Shown: positions 17,098 to 27,252, numbered from the stretch's first letter. The stretch: 64,000 nucleotides of DNA from an uncultured Porphyromonadaceae bacterium (GCA_947643165.1 CANRVB010000013.1:1-64000), one strand, 5' to 3'. Numbers and translations: made by a program. Notes: generated by a model from the letters alone, not told the origin.

Positions 17098-20000
17098 ATG
17101 TTAAAACTTTTACGTACACTTTTGCCGCTGCTGATTTGCATTATATGTTGCGTTCAGCCGGTGGAAGCTGCCAAAGGGCAAGAAGTGACAGTCAATATTG
17201 ACAATAAGTCACTGAAGGAGTTCTTCAAAATAATTGAAGAGCAGACGTTATACCATTTTTCGTATGATAGTGGTATCATAGACAATAAGAGTGATATTAC
17301 CATTCACATGGTAAATAAACCTCTTGGCCAGATCCTTGACAAAGCTTTTTCTAATCGAGGTATATCCTATAGGATTTTATCCGATAATACAATCGTTTTG
17401 TCAAAAAAGGGAGATGATAAAACGAGTCAGCGTTCAAAGACAATTCCTATATCAGGAACAGTGACCGACGAGAATGGAGATCCCATTATAGGGGCTACCG
17501 TTAGAGGTTCTTCTCCTTCAGAGATTACAGTAACCGATTTAAATGGTAAATTCATCTTGAATGTTCCTCCAAAGTCTACTGTCGAAGTGTCATATATCGG
17601 ATATAACACAGTAAAGCTTGTCGGTGAATCTACTGACCCTGTTTCCGTTGTCCTTTCCGAGGATAATAATGTGCTTGATGAGGTGGTGGTAGTCGGATAT
17701 GGAACGCAGAAGAAAGTCAACCTGACTGGATCGGTTTCGGCTATTGATGCGAAGGAAATAGAGAACCGCCCAATAAGAAGTGTTACTGATGCGCTTCAGG
17801 GTCATATGCCAGGTCTGACAGTTCAGTCTGGAACAGGTGAACCTGGAACATACTCCAGTTTTAAGATAAGAGGTAATACGTCTGTAAATTCAGCCGGTGC
17901 ACTTGTAATAGTCGACGGTATGCCAGGTGATCTCAATCTCGTTAATCCGCAAGACGTAGAGTCGGTATCAGTACTCAAAGATGCGGCTGCTGCAGCTATA
18001 TATGGTGCGAGAGCTGCTGAGGGTGTCATACTTGTGACTACGCGTCAGGGTAAGGATAAGAAAGTTAAAGTGGAGTATTCTGACAATTTCGCGTTCAATT
18101 CACCTACTCGACTGCCTAAGAGCAACACTGGATATGATCATGCAGTATTGTCAAATCTGGCATTTTCAAATGCAGGGCTGGCTGTGAACTTCCCGGAGAA
18201 AGCCCTTATAGCACTACAGGACCCTTCTGTATCGGCGCTTGTTAATGGAAATGACTGGATATATACAGATAATACCGACTGGATAGGCATGATGTTTGAT
18301 CATAGTTTCCAGCAGACACACGATCTGGCTGTTTCCAAGGCTTCAGAATCAATAAAATACAGAATCTCTGTAGGTTGGTTGGATCAGGACGGTATGTTCA
18401 GTGATTATGGTCCTGACAATTTTGACCGCTATAATCTTAGGTCGAATATATCAACAGATCTTATAAAAGATAAGCTGACGCTTGATAGCAAGATAACATA
18501 TACTGAGACTGTTAGACGTAATCATCCTCAGTTCAGCTCTTGGTCTATACCATATATCACAATGATACAGGCCGGTCCTAATATGCCTGTATATGACCCT
18601 AATGGAAATTATGCCAGATATAGAATGCAGGCAAATCCAGTGCAGGCTCTTAGGGAAGGTGGTGAAACTAAAACACGGACCGAACGGGCCGAAGGCATAT
18701 TCACGCTATCATATAAGCCTATAAAAGGCTTGACTATGAAGGCAATAGGCGCAGGTCGTATTATAAATTCCCAGCGGAAAGTATGGCGCCGGGAATATGG
18801 AAAATACGGCCCTAATGGTCTTATATCTTCAGCAGCCGGCCAATCCGGTCCGAACAGATTAAACCAATCGAGTGAGACGACAAGATATCTCACGGGACAG
18901 TTGCTTGCTGACTATACGGTTAATATCAACAGACATGATTTTTATCTGCTTCTTGGTTGGTCGGCGGAACAGAATCATTATGAGAGTCTTACCGGTGAGA
19001 GAACAAACATTATCGGAAATGAGTTGCCGGCCCTCTCATTGGGTAGTACTGATGGTTGGAGCAATGCTGCAGACGAAACCGAATGGGCGCTTCTGTCGGG
19101 ATTCATGCGATTCAATTACACCTATGCCAATAAATATCTGTTTGAAGCGAATCTTCGTGCTGATGCATCATCACGTTTTTCAAAGAAACATAGATGGGGT
19201 TACTTCCCGTCGTTCTCAGCCGGTTGGCGTATAAGTGAGGAAGAATTCATGAAGGACATCACATCTGTCAGCAACATAAAGCTTCGTGCCTCATGGGGAC
19301 GGTTGGGTAATCAGAATGGCTTGGGCCTGTATGATCATATTGCCCAGTACTCTATAGGTGGCTTCTATCCTTTCGGTTCGGAACTTGCCCAGTGGGCGAA
19401 GGTTAACAATCTTCCGTCGGAAGACCGTACTTGGGAAACCGTCGAAGTGACAAATGTCGGTATTGATTTAGGATTTCTCAATAATCGATTGACAGCAGAG
19501 GCAGAAATATTCAAGAAGCACACGAAAGATATGCTCGTGAGTATAGAAATTCCTAGTGTCATCGGTATAAACGTACCGACAGGCAATTATGGCGAACTTG
19601 AAGTGAAAGGCTGGAATATTTCTATTGGTTGGGCTGATAGAGTAGGTAAGGTATCCTATTCAGCCAAGTTCTCACTTTCTGATCAGAATGATAAATTAGT
19701 TGATTATGGCGTTGATTTCAACGGCTTTACAGCCGGACTTAATCGTCGCATAGAGGGATATTCTCTTGGCTCTATATTTGGATATAAGACTGATGGTTAT
19801 TTCAAGACCGATGATGAGGCAAAATCATCTGCCGTATTCAACCGTTCAGTAACTGGAGCTGGAGATATCAAGTATGTTGATATAGATGGCGATGGAAAGA
19901 TCAGCGCACCAAACGATCTCGCTTATCTTGGGTCTGCTGTTCCTCGCTATGTATTTGGACTATCGTTGTCAGCCGATTGGAACGGTTTCGACATGAGCAT

Positions 20001-20418
20001 GCTGTTACAAGGCGTTGGAAAACGTAACTTCTATCTGAGCTCTGAAGTGATGGCTCCATTCAGAGACACTTGGGGTAACTTTTCATACACTCTCCATAAC
20101 GACTACTGGACCCCTGACAATCTGAATGCCGCCAATCCTCGCCCTTATGCGGGTACATCTCACAACTACCAGATATCCGACCATTGGCTTCAGAATGCAG
20201 CTTATGTCAGGATGAAAAATCTACAGATCGGTTATACTTTGCCGCGTCAGTTGCTCTCTAAGGTTCATATCGACAGGTTGAGACTCTACTTCAGCGGAGA
20301 CAATCTCTTTGAATTCAGTAAACTAAACAAGAACTTTGATCCCGAATTGACAAGTTCCGATGGCTACATATATCCTTTGCTAAGAAGTTATTCATTCGGA
20401 CTTAACCTTACCTTCTAA
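17098..20418 (+). CDS. SusC/RagA TonB-dependent transporter with STN signalling domain
   Basis: An 1106-residue outer-membrane glycan importer. A signal peptide (about 1-24) is followed by a secretin/TonB N-terminal STN domain (about 28-100, VTVNIDNKSLKEFFKIIEEQ) and a CarboxypepD_reg-like domain (about 115-190, ISGTVTDENGDPIIGATVRG). The TonB box region (LDEVVVVGYGTQKK), the plug domain with GALVIVDGMPGDLN and VSVLKDAAAAAIYGARAAEG, and a 22-strand barrel ending SFGLNLTF come next. The STN domain is the partner of FecR-type anti-sigma factors, so the gene should be induced by its own substrate through the sigma/FecR pair upstream. SusD and a sulfatase follow in the same operon, which points to a sulfated glycan. 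Confidence 0.96.
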   Translation: MLKLLRTLLPLLICIICCVQPVEAAKGQEVTVNIDNKSLKEFFKIIEEQTLYHFSYDSGIIDNKSDITIHMVNKPLGQILDKAFSNRGISYRILSDNTIVLSKKGDDKTSQRSKTIPISGTVTDENGDPIIGATVRGSSPSEITVTDLNGKFILNVPPKSTVEVSYIGYNTVKLVGESTDPVSVVLSEDNNVLDEVVVVGYGTQKKVNLTGSVSAIDAKEIENRPIRSVTDALQGHMPGLTVQSGTGEPGTYSSFKIRGNTSVNSAGALVIVDGMPGDLNLVNPQDVESVSVLKDAAAAAIYGARAAEGVILVTTRQGKDKKVKVEYSDNFAFNSPTRLPKSNTGYDHAVLSNLAFSNAGLAVNFPEKALIALQDPSVSALVNGNDWIYTDNTDWIGMMFDHSFQQTHDLAVSKASESIKYRISVGWLDQDGMFSDYGPDNFDRYNLRSNISTDLIKDKLTLDSKITYTETVRRNHPQFSSWSIPYITMIQAGPNMPVYDPNGNYARYRMQANPVQALREGGETKTRTERAEGIFTLSYKPIKGLTMKAIGAGRIINSQRKVWRREYGKYGPNGLISSAAGQSGPNRLNQSSETTRYLTGQLLADYTVNINRHDFYLLLGWSAEQNHYESLTGERTNIIGNELPALSLGSTDGWSNAADETEWALLSGFMRFNYTYANKYLFEANLRADASSRFSKKHRWGYFPSFSAGWRISEEEFMKDITSVSNIKLRASWGRLGNQNGLGLYDHIAQYSIGGFYPFGSELAQWAKVNNLPSEDRTWETVEVTNVGIDLGFLNNRLTAEAEIFKKHTKDMLVSIEIPSVIGINVPTGNYGELEVKGWNISIGWADRVGKVSYSAKFSLSDQNDKLVDYGVDFNGFTAGLNRRIEGYSLGSIFGYKTDGYFKTDDEAKSSAVFNRSVTGAGDIKYVDIDGDGKISAPNDLAYLGSAVPRYVFGLSLSADWNGFDMSMLLQGVGKRNFYLSSEVMAPFRDTWGNFSYTLHNDYWTPDNLNAANPRPYAGTSHNYQISDHWLQNAAYVRMKNLQIGYTLPRQLLSKVHIDRLRLYFSGDNLFEFSKLNKNFDPELTSSDGYIYPLLRSYSFGLNLTF

Positions 20419-20433
20419 CAGCATCGACTTAAT

Positions 20434-22053
20434 ATGAAAAGATATATCATTATTCTATTTTGCTCAGTTTTGTGTGCAGTCACATTGAGCAGTTGCGGGG
20501 ACTTTCTTGATAGAGAACCCCAGACAACACTATCGCCGGGTACATTCTGGAAAACAGAATCCGATCTACGGTTAGGATTAAACTCGCTATACAACAACAT
20601 GAACCGTAGTTACGTGTTAGACAATCAGAGTGCCGATTGTTTTGCCGCTATTGGTAATAACGTTAGCAGTGGAACTTACACGGCTCCTAACACAGATGGA
20701 ATATGGACATCTTCCTACCAGCAGATACGTGTTGTAAACGACTTCCTCAAAAACTATGATGCAGCTGATGTGGCACAGTCTGTGAAAGACAGATACAGAG
20801 GTGAGGCTCTGTTCTTCAAGGCATACTTCTACTTCAACTTGATCAAACGCTTTGGAGATGTTCCATACATCACTACAACTCTCGATCTTGCTTCTCCGGA
20901 GCTATATGAACCTCGTACGGATAAACGCATCATCGTTGATGACCTTCTTGCCGACCTTGATGAAGCTGAGAATATGATACCTTTGGCAAGTTCGCTTAAA
21001 AATGATGTAGGTCGTATCACAAAAGGCACTGTGCAGGCCTTGACCGCACGTATCGCTCTGTACTTTGGCACATGGTATAAGTTTCATGGTGGCGCCGAGT
21101 ATAAGAAATATCTACAGGTTGCACGCGATGCTGCCGACCGTCTGATGCGCAGTGGTGAATACAGCTTGTATCCCGATTACAGAAATCTGTTTCTTTTGCC
21201 GGGTGAGGATTCGTCTGAACACATCCTGTCATTCCGTTATTCTGATGAGACAAGCGCATATAATCAACGTATCAGAAGTGTGATTATCGATCTTGTGCAG
21301 AGTCCTACCAAGTATCTTGCTGATGCATTTTTGTGTAAGGATGGACTGCCTATCGAAAAGTCTCAGTACAAAGTTCAATATCTTCCTCTCGGTAGTGAGT
21401 TCGAAAATCGTGACCCGCGCATGGCTCTGTCACTCTGGCGTCCCGGCGATCCTTTCATGGGTGGTACACTTATTCCAAATTTGTCGAATCAGACCAAGAC
21501 GGGCTATATGTTCAAGAAGTATGGCGACGAGGATTCGTATACAAACATTCAGTCGAAGATTGATGAAATCTTGATAAGATATGCCGAAGTGCTCCTCATT
21601 TATGCCGAGGCCAGTTATGAGCTGTCGGATGCTATATCCGATGAAGATCTCGACCGTTCAGTCAATACACTGCGCAACCGATTTGCCGGACATCCGGATT
21701 GTCTGCCTGGACTTACCAACGCTTTTGTCCGCGAGCATGGTCTTGATATGCGTGAGGAGATAAGGAGAGAGCGCAGGGTCGAGCTTTGTTCGGAATCGTT
21801 CAGATATGACGATCTGATCCGATGGAAAACAGCAGAGATTGAACTGCCGCGAGCCATACTCGGAGCCATGTTCGATCAATCGGCCTATCCGTCAGTTGTA
21901 GTTGGAAAAGATATTAATGTGTCAGATGATGGTTTTATTATCGTGCAGGCTGCCTCTTCGCGTTCGTTCGATCCCGAAAAGGACTATCTATTCCCACTTC
22001 CACTCCGTGAACGATCACTTAACCCTCAGTTATCCCAAAATCCTGGATGGTAA
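20434..22053 (+). CDS. SusD/RagB surface glycan-binding lipoprotein
   Basis: This 539-residue lipoprotein has Cys21 in its signal (VTLSSC) and the SusD-like N-terminal domain (FLDREPQTTLSPGTFWKTES) with TPR helices. The C-terminal RagB/SusD domain includes RRERRVELCSESFRYDDLIRW and ends NPQLSQNPGW, a common family terminus. SusD proteins form the lid over the SusC barrel and capture oligosaccharides. It begins 15 bp after SusC, and the sulfatase begins 1 bp after its stop, so the three genes form one operon. Confidence 0.96.
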   Translation: MKRYIIILFCSVLCAVTLSSCGDFLDREPQTTLSPGTFWKTESDLRLGLNSLYNNMNRSYVLDNQSADCFAAIGNNVSSGTYTAPNTDGIWTSSYQQIRVVNDFLKNYDAADVAQSVKDRYRGEALFFKAYFYFNLIKRFGDVPYITTTLDLASPELYEPRTDKRIIVDDLLADLDEAENMIPLASSLKNDVGRITKGTVQALTARIALYFGTWYKFHGGAEYKKYLQVARDAADRLMRSGEYSLYPDYRNLFLLPGEDSSEHILSFRYSDETSAYNQRIRSVIIDLVQSPTKYLADAFLCKDGLPIEKSQYKVQYLPLGSEFENRDPRMALSLWRPGDPFMGGTLIPNLSNQTKTGYMFKKYGDEDSYTNIQSKIDEILIRYAEVLLIYAEASYELSDAISDEDLDRSVNTLRNRFAGHPDCLPGLTNAFVREHGLDMREEIRRERRVELCSESFRYDDLIRWKTAEIELPRAILGAMFDQSAYPSVVVGKDINVSDDGFIIVQAASSRSFDPEKDYLFPLPLRERSLNPQLSQNPGW

Positions 22054-22054
22054 T

Positions 22055-23581
22055 ATGAAAGCATTCAAAAAAATATGCCTCTCACTAACTTCAATCCTGT
22101 CATCGTTTGGAGTTATGTCTCAGGACAGACCAAACATAATGGTCTTTCTTGTTGACGATATGGGTCTGATGGACACATCGCTCGAGTTTGATGTTGATGC
22201 TGATGGAAATCCATTGCATCATCCTCTTAACGACTGGTATCATACTCCAAACATGGAGCGTCTTGCCAATCAGGGAATCCGGTTCTCGACATTTTACGCC
22301 CAAAGTGTTAGCTCTCCCTCACGTACTTCGATAATGACCGGTCAGAATGCCGCACGTCATCGCGCCACCAACTGGATAAACGCCGAAAGCAATAACCGCT
22401 GTCAGTATGGACCATACGACTGGAACTGGAATGGTATCTCCGATACCGATATGACCTATCCACGCGCCCTCTCCGATGCCGGCTACCGTACCATTCATGT
22501 CGGTAAAGCCCACTTCTCCAATATGTATGCACCTGGTGCCGACCCGCGCAACATCGGCTTCGACGTAAACATTGCCGGTTCGGCAATAGGCCATCCCGGT
22601 AGCTATCACGGTGAGAATGGCTACGGCTGGATCAAGGGGCAACGTGCCAGAGCTGTGCCCGATCTCGAGAAGTACCACAACACCAATACCTTTCTCACCG
22701 ATGCCCTTACACTTGAGGCACAAGCTGAGGTGAAGAAGGCCGTCGACCAGGGCATGCCCTTCTATCTCAATCTGTCTCATTATGCTGTCCATGCTCCTTT
22801 TGAGACCGACGAGCGTTTCATCGACCACTATCCCTCCTATGATGGTATGCCAAAATATGCCGATGCTTTCGCCACCCTCATCGAGGGACAAGACAAGAGC
22901 CTTGGCGACATGCTCGACTATCTCGATTCGATAGGCGTGGCCGAAAATACTCTTGTCATCTTTCTGGGCGATAACGGCGGCGACGCACCGTTGGGCGACA
23001 AATTCGGTCACACCTCGGCAGCTCCTTTCCGAGGCAAAAAGGGAACTGAATATGAGGGAGGTATGCGGGTGCCGTTTATCATGGCTTGGGCAAAGCCCGA
23101 TCCTGCCAACAAGCTGCAGCAGAAATATCCCATAGCACGGGGTGCTATTCAGACGCAGATGGCGACCATCATGGATATATATCCTACCGCGCTTTCCGCC
23201 GCAGGTGTGAAGCTGCCCAAAGGACATACTCTCGATGGCTCCGATCTGAAGACTCTTGCCGTAGGACGCAAGGATCCCGCTCATCGCGACTTTTTCCTCA
23301 TGCATTTCCCCCACGAGAACTACGGATACTATTACACCGTATACCGCAAAGGCGACTGGAAGTTCATTTATTACTACCATCCCGAAGATCCAGGACATCC
23401 CGAATACAAGCTCTATAACTTGGCCGCTGATCCTTACGAAGACCACGATCTGGCATCGCAGGAGAAGGCAAAGCTTCGTGAAATGTTTCATCTGATGGTG
23501 AAGCAGTTGAACCTGGAAAATGCTACCTATCCCGTTGATAAGGACGGCTTTCAGCTTCTACCAATAGAACCTAAGGTTTAA
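22055..23581 (+). CDS. Secreted serine-type (S1) sulfatase
   Basis: A 508-residue sulfatase of the formylglycine class. I start it at ATG 22055, 1 bp after the susD stop, because this gives a clean signal peptide (about 1-22) followed by RPNIMVFLVDDMG; the longer frame would overlap susD. Metal-binding D34/D35 and the activation motif S86-x-P88-x-R90 (SVSSPSRTS) are visible. Ser at 86 means it depends on an anaerobic sulfatase-maturating enzyme, not seen in this window. A second metal site is in FLGDNGGDAPLGDK. It probably removes sulfate from a host glycan before or during import by the SusCD pair. Its base composition is richer in GC than the genes before it. Confidence 0.94.
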   Translation: MKAFKKICLSLTSILSSFGVMSQDRPNIMVFLVDDMGLMDTSLEFDVDADGNPLHHPLNDWYHTPNMERLANQGIRFSTFYAQSVSSPSRTSIMTGQNAARHRATNWINAESNNRCQYGPYDWNWNGISDTDMTYPRALSDAGYRTIHVGKAHFSNMYAPGADPRNIGFDVNIAGSAIGHPGSYHGENGYGWIKGQRARAVPDLEKYHNTNTFLTDALTLEAQAEVKKAVDQGMPFYLNLSHYAVHAPFETDERFIDHYPSYDGMPKYADAFATLIEGQDKSLGDMLDYLDSIGVAENTLVIFLGDNGGDAPLGDKFGHTSAAPFRGKKGTEYEGGMRVPFIMAWAKPDPANKLQQKYPIARGAIQTQMATIMDIYPTALSAAGVKLPKGHTLDGSDLKTLAVGRKDPAHRDFFLMHFPHENYGYYYTVYRKGDWKFIYYYHPEDPGHPEYKLYNLAADPYEDHDLASQEKAKLREMFHLMVKQLNLENATYPVDKDGFQLLPIEPKV

Positions 23582-23598
23582 TTATTTTGCACATGTTG

Positions 23599-23644
23599 AA
23601 AATGGCAGACATTTTGCTTTCACGCAAATGTCTGCCATTTTTTA
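23599..23644. terminator. Bidirectional terminator between the sulfatase and the acyltransferase
   Basis: The arms AAAATGGCAGACATTT and AAATGTCTGCCATTTT pair almost perfectly, with A-rich and T-rich flanks on both sides. It lies between two convergent genes and can stop transcription from both. Confidence 0.85.
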
Positions 23645-23659
23645 TTGTCTATGAAATTA

Positions 23660-24796
23660 TTATTTCCCTCTGTTCTTCAGGAACTTATTCGACAGATAGC
23701 GCCGTGCCGGCTCATCATAGAAGCGCAGCGCAACGTAGGCCATTGTCACTATCGCCACAAACAGTCCCGCGCATACCGGCCACACCTGGCCAAAGGTGTA
23801 GCCATGCGACCATACCCAGGCATAAAACAGATACATCACCGGATAGTGGATTATATAGATAGGATAGGACAAACGCCCCAGAAATTCGCACACGTTTGTT
23901 GAAAACCGGTCGGTTGTCTTTCCGCACGCGCCTATATACACTATCGCCGGAAAGATCAGCAGCGTGCATACGGAGTCATATATGCCGTTGGCCACATTGG
24001 CCTCCGGCCCGCACGGATAGGGGAGTGCCATCAGCACGGCTATAGCTGCCGCGCATATCCAGAACGCACCTCTTATTTGGCGTGGACGGAAGGTGCGCGA
24101 CATCAGCAGTCCCGCCGAGAATGAGAAGCTCAGGCGCAGGAAGCCGCCTATCCATCCCCAGTCGGCCATTGACCAGCCTACTCCCAGATGATAGGCACCC
24201 GACATATTGCCTATTGCGCATGCCGCAAGGCCGATGCCCGAGGCGATCACCACCACGCGTAGCGCCCTGTTCGACAGCCTGTGAAGAAACACCGCATACA
24301 GAATACTGCCGATATACTCAAAAAACAGCGACCACGCAGGCCCGTTGAGCGGAAACATCTCACCGTTGCCTCTCACCTCGACCCCCGCTCCGGGAAGAAC
24401 AGGTATCATCAGCAGCCCCAGCACAAGTGCCAGCAACACATGGTGAAACGCCACCGGAGTCCCGTCCCAGTGCACGCTGCCCTGGATCACGAAAGCTATA
24501 GCGCCTATCATGACGCTCAATACCACCATCGGCTGAAGACGTATCAGGCGCCTGAGCATAAACCGGCCCGCGGTCATCCCCGATTTCCACCGGTCATCAT
24601 AGGCATAACCTATCACGAAGCCCGACAGGACAAAGAAGAAGTCTACCGCCAGATAGCCGTGATTCATCATCTGATCCACGGGGCTTGTGGCGAATCCCTC
24701 AAAAAAGTGATACCATATTACCAGAAACGCGGCTACACCTCGTAGCCCGTCGAGCAGTTCATAGCGTGGCTTGGCCATTGTCAGAGTATTATTCAT
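23660..24796 (-). CDS. Acyltransferase 3 family membrane protein
   Basis: This 378-residue protein has about ten transmembrane helices and the family signature. It opens with RYELLDGLRGVAAFLVIWYHFFEG, where the His is the presumed catalytic residue, followed by LAVDFFFVLSGFVIGYAY and a conserved RRLIRLQPM. Such enzymes transfer acetyl or other acyl groups from the cytoplasm to sugars of O-antigen, capsule or exported glycolipids. No glycan-synthesis genes are adjacent, so the acceptor is unknown. A -7-like box TAAATTTG on the minus strand lies at 24844-24837, but no -33 element is evident. Confidence 0.9.
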   Translation of the reverse strand: MNNTLTMAKPRYELLDGLRGVAAFLVIWYHFFEGFATSPVDQMMNHGYLAVDFFFVLSGFVIGYAYDDRWKSGMTAGRFMLRRLIRLQPMVVLSVMIGAIAFVIQGSVHWDGTPVAFHHVLLALVLGLLMIPVLPGAGVEVRGNGEMFPLNGPAWSLFFEYIGSILYAVFLHRLSNRALRVVVIASGIGLAACAIGNMSGAYHLGVGWSMADWGWIGGFLRLSFSFSAGLLMSRTFRPRQIRGAFWICAAAIAVLMALPYPCGPEANVANGIYDSVCTLLIFPAIVYIGACGKTTDRFSTNVCEFLGRLSYPIYIIHYPVMYLFYAWVWSHGYTFGQVWPVCAGLFVAIVTMAYVALRFYDEPARRYLSNKFLKNRGK

Positions 24797-25053
24797 TTGA
24801 ATGTCGATTGGTTTGACGGTTTTTACAATTACAGTGCAAATTTATCAATCTATTTTCTCACCGATTTTGATCCAGGACAAAAAAGAACGCAAAATTGCCC
24901 TGCCCATGCCGATCGCCCGCACTCGCAGGAATCCCTGACACGCCCCCTCCCGCTTCACCGCCTGCATTTCACTCATAATCACGCTGCCGTGCCGGTATGT
25001 CATAAATTTTCGTAACTTTACGCCTCAAACCATAAGTTACCCCAGTCCCAGTC

Positions 25054-25959
25054 ATGCCTGTCTACTTGTTCTCACTCATCCTCATCAGCCTGTCGCTTGT
25101 CTCAGGCATGCGTTCTGCCGCACAAGTGTCGCACGATGTCCCTGCCGACAATTATGGCATGGTAAAAACCAACATCCGGGTAGCCTACGACTACACCGAT
25201 GCCTCACTCTCCGATCATTTCAGCGCACGCGTGTCGTATGAATTCCTTAAAAATCAGAAATTCACACTCACCGCCAATCTGAACTACAACTCCCTTCAGG
25301 CCGATTTTGCTCCCGGAGTGCTTCCCGCCGGATATGACCCCGAGGCCATGGGCATGAACCGCACCCACCTCTACGGGCAGGTCGGAGCCTCTGCCACCTT
25401 CGGTCACTGGTTTCTTGGCCGCCCCTTCATGGCCTTTGCTACGATGTCGGCCGATTGGGGCGACCGACGCTTCCAGCGCATGTCGGGCATAGCGATGGCC
25501 ATGCTGATGCTTCGGGCCGATCGCAACACGCAGTTTGGCCTCGGGCCGCTCCTCCTTATCAACTCCACATCCAAGGTGCCCGCATTCATCGTGTTTGTCT
25601 ATCGTCACCGTTTCAACCATAACTTTGCCATAAATCTCTACGGCGGCATGTTCGGCCTCGACTATACCCCAACCCGATCCGATCTCTTCACCATAGGCGG
25701 CGACATTGACGTCCGCTCATTCTACTTCCGCCCAGACAATCCGCTTCTGCCTGAAAACTGCCGGTATACCAACACCAACTTCCGTCCCGGCATAAAATAC
25801 AAACGTCGCCTTGCCACAAACTTCTATGGCGAACTACAGGGCGGCGTCATCCTCAAGATGTCGAGCCGCGTCACCGGTGCCTCCGGAACAAAAAGATATT
25901 TCGACATCCCCATGCCCGCACGGCCATTCCTGCAGGTAGCATTCAATTACGCGTTATAA
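25054..25959 (+). CDS. Outer-membrane beta-barrel protein, DUF6268-like
   Basis: A 301-residue protein with a signal peptide (about 1-24, ending RSAAQ) and a series of amphipathic beta strands ending in FLQVAFNYAL, which suits an outer-membrane barrel. The layout (a short loop with a Gly-Tyr motif, the segment FGLGPLLLINSTSKVPAF, then a final barrel strand) recalls the DUF6268 family, though I cannot verify that. Function unknown. It stands alone, convergent with a lipoprotein gene. Confidence 0.7.
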   Translation: MPVYLFSLILISLSLVSGMRSAAQVSHDVPADNYGMVKTNIRVAYDYTDASLSDHFSARVSYEFLKNQKFTLTANLNYNSLQADFAPGVLPAGYDPEAMGMNRTHLYGQVGASATFGHWFLGRPFMAFATMSADWGDRRFQRMSGIAMAMLMLRADRNTQFGLGPLLLINSTSKVPAFIVFVYRHRFNHNFAINLYGGMFGLDYTPTRSDLFTIGGDIDVRSFYFRPDNPLLPENCRYTNTNFRPGIKYKRRLATNFYGELQGGVILKMSSRVTGASGTKRYFDIPMPARPFLQVAFNYAL

Positions 25960-25997
25960 CCGCCGCCGGCACATCCTTCAAAACCGGGCCTATGCAG

Positions 25998-26044
25998 AGA
26001 GTCCACAACTTCCGGGTGCTTCCCCCCGAAAAGCCGTGGACTCT
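25998..26044. terminator. Long hairpin between convergent genes, possible terminator
   Basis: AGAGTCCAC (25998-26006) pairs perfectly with GTGGACTCT (26036-26044), with partial inner pairing. There is no T-run, so termination is uncertain. Confidence 0.35.
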
Positions 26045-26106
26045 ATCCTTGGTCTTACCGGCAACGCCGCCCCCTGGACAAACGCAACCGATTCCCGATA
26101 GTTCCG

Positions 26107-26595
26107 TTATAGCCGCGTATAGGTTACATAAGTTTCTCCGTCCTCATCCGACTGAAGAGTCGACATCGTCGTTCCGGTCACTTCGGTTATAGTGACTCTC
26201 ATTGTGCCGTCTATCAGCTGATTGCCTTCAAGCCTCACATAGCTTTTTTCATCGAGTAGCCACCTCCTGTACGATAAGCTCCAGTAGTAGCTCTCTACGC
26301 TGTAATAATGTACACCCTCAAACAGATCACCACTATCATACGTGATCCTTATTTTCTGAGCGTATTCTCTATTGTTGCCTACAGGGGTCCCTTGACTGTT
26401 GAAGTCAAACTTCTCCTTAAACTCATATTTGCCATTGGGCGACTCATTGTCATACTCCCAGCCACTGATTCTCGTCATATACCATTCTCCCTCTATACTT
26501 TCGGGATTGATATAGTCAGGGTCGTCAGAGCAGCTTGTCAATGCGAAAACCATCACAAGCATAAGCAGATAATCCGTTATCTTCCTCATGATCAT
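26107..26595 (-). CDS. Small lipoprotein, lipocalin-like
   Basis: This 162-residue protein has a lipoprotein signal with Cys22 (VFALTSCSDD) and a short acidic linker. A compact domain then starts with IEGEWYMTRISGWEYDN, a pattern common in Bacteroidetes lipocalin-like or DUF-type lipoproteins. It ends with a strand ETYVTYTRL. The second Met (MRKITDY, start at 26589) could be the true start. No operon partner is visible, and the role is unknown. Confidence 0.72.
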   Translation of the reverse strand: MIMRKITDYLLMLVMVFALTSCSDDPDYINPESIEGEWYMTRISGWEYDNESPNGKYEFKEKFDFNSQGTPVGNNREYAQKIRITYDSGDLFEGVHYYSVESYYWSLSYRRWLLDEKSYVRLEGNQLIDGTMRVTITEVTGTTMSTLQSDEDGETYVTYTRL

Positions 26596-27252
26596 ATTGC
26601 TCTCCTGTCAGCCCGTTGGAGATAGTTACGTTTTTTATGCGAAACGTGAGCCGACCGTGCCACGCCTTAAGTGATCACCGCAGATGCCATCCGCAAAGCG
26701 CTTGCCATCCGATAACCCGTTCCGGGCAGACGTGTCGATCACACACACCAATGCTATATGGATGATATCCACTATCCTGCCCGTGTTACGTTCAAAATTT
26801 CCTGCGTTCTCACCCTTAAGATACGCGTGCACAACGTTTCTTCTCTGTCTCTCTGTTTTCGAAATATCTTGACTGTGTCAGTACTGTCTGCCGCAAAATT
26901 AATCATAATAATCGAACATCCGCCGATCCTTCAGTCTAAAAAATCATCGTGCCTCACTCATTACATGCAGATTTAACAATTCCCCGCTCCAAGCCTCGCC
27001 GATGATACGAAATAAACTATGCCACATAGATACAATTCTACCACTGTTATCTCAACTCACCGGTTCAACCTCCTTGATCCTGATCTTATCCGGCCTGATT
27101 AAGACTGGTTTGTGTAGAAAGATAAGGACGCTCCGTCCAAGCCCGTTTCACCTACTGAATGCAAGCCACGTGAGAATATTCAGAAGGGCTATCTTCAAGG
27201 CAGATACGGAGCTATTCCTACCTTTCAAGAGTTAGATAAGCGAGAATTTAGA
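26596..27252. other. Stretch of about 650 bp without a convincing gene
   Basis: Only short frames occur here. A 65-codon frame on the minus strand (26832-26635) and a 62-codon frame on the plus strand (26684-26872) overlap each other, and neither has a recognisable domain. A minus-strand TAATTTTG (26900-26893) matches the -7 consensus but has no TTG at the right distance, and it would give the lipoprotein a leader of about 290 nt. The region could be a decayed gene, a long leader or a noncoding RNA; I cannot choose. Confidence 0.4.

Noticed and set aside
22319-23491. 390-codon frame opposite the sulfatase
   Set aside because: Antisense to a sulfatase with intact catalytic motifs; no signal peptide or recognisable domain in its product.
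25992-26192. 66-codon frame after the DUF6268-like gene
   Set aside because: It runs through the long hairpin and into the 3' end of the convergent lipoprotein gene; no domain or signal.
26635-26872. Overlapping short frames on both strands as genes
   Set aside because: Neither has a recognisable domain, start signal or operon context; kept only as part of an unexplained interval.
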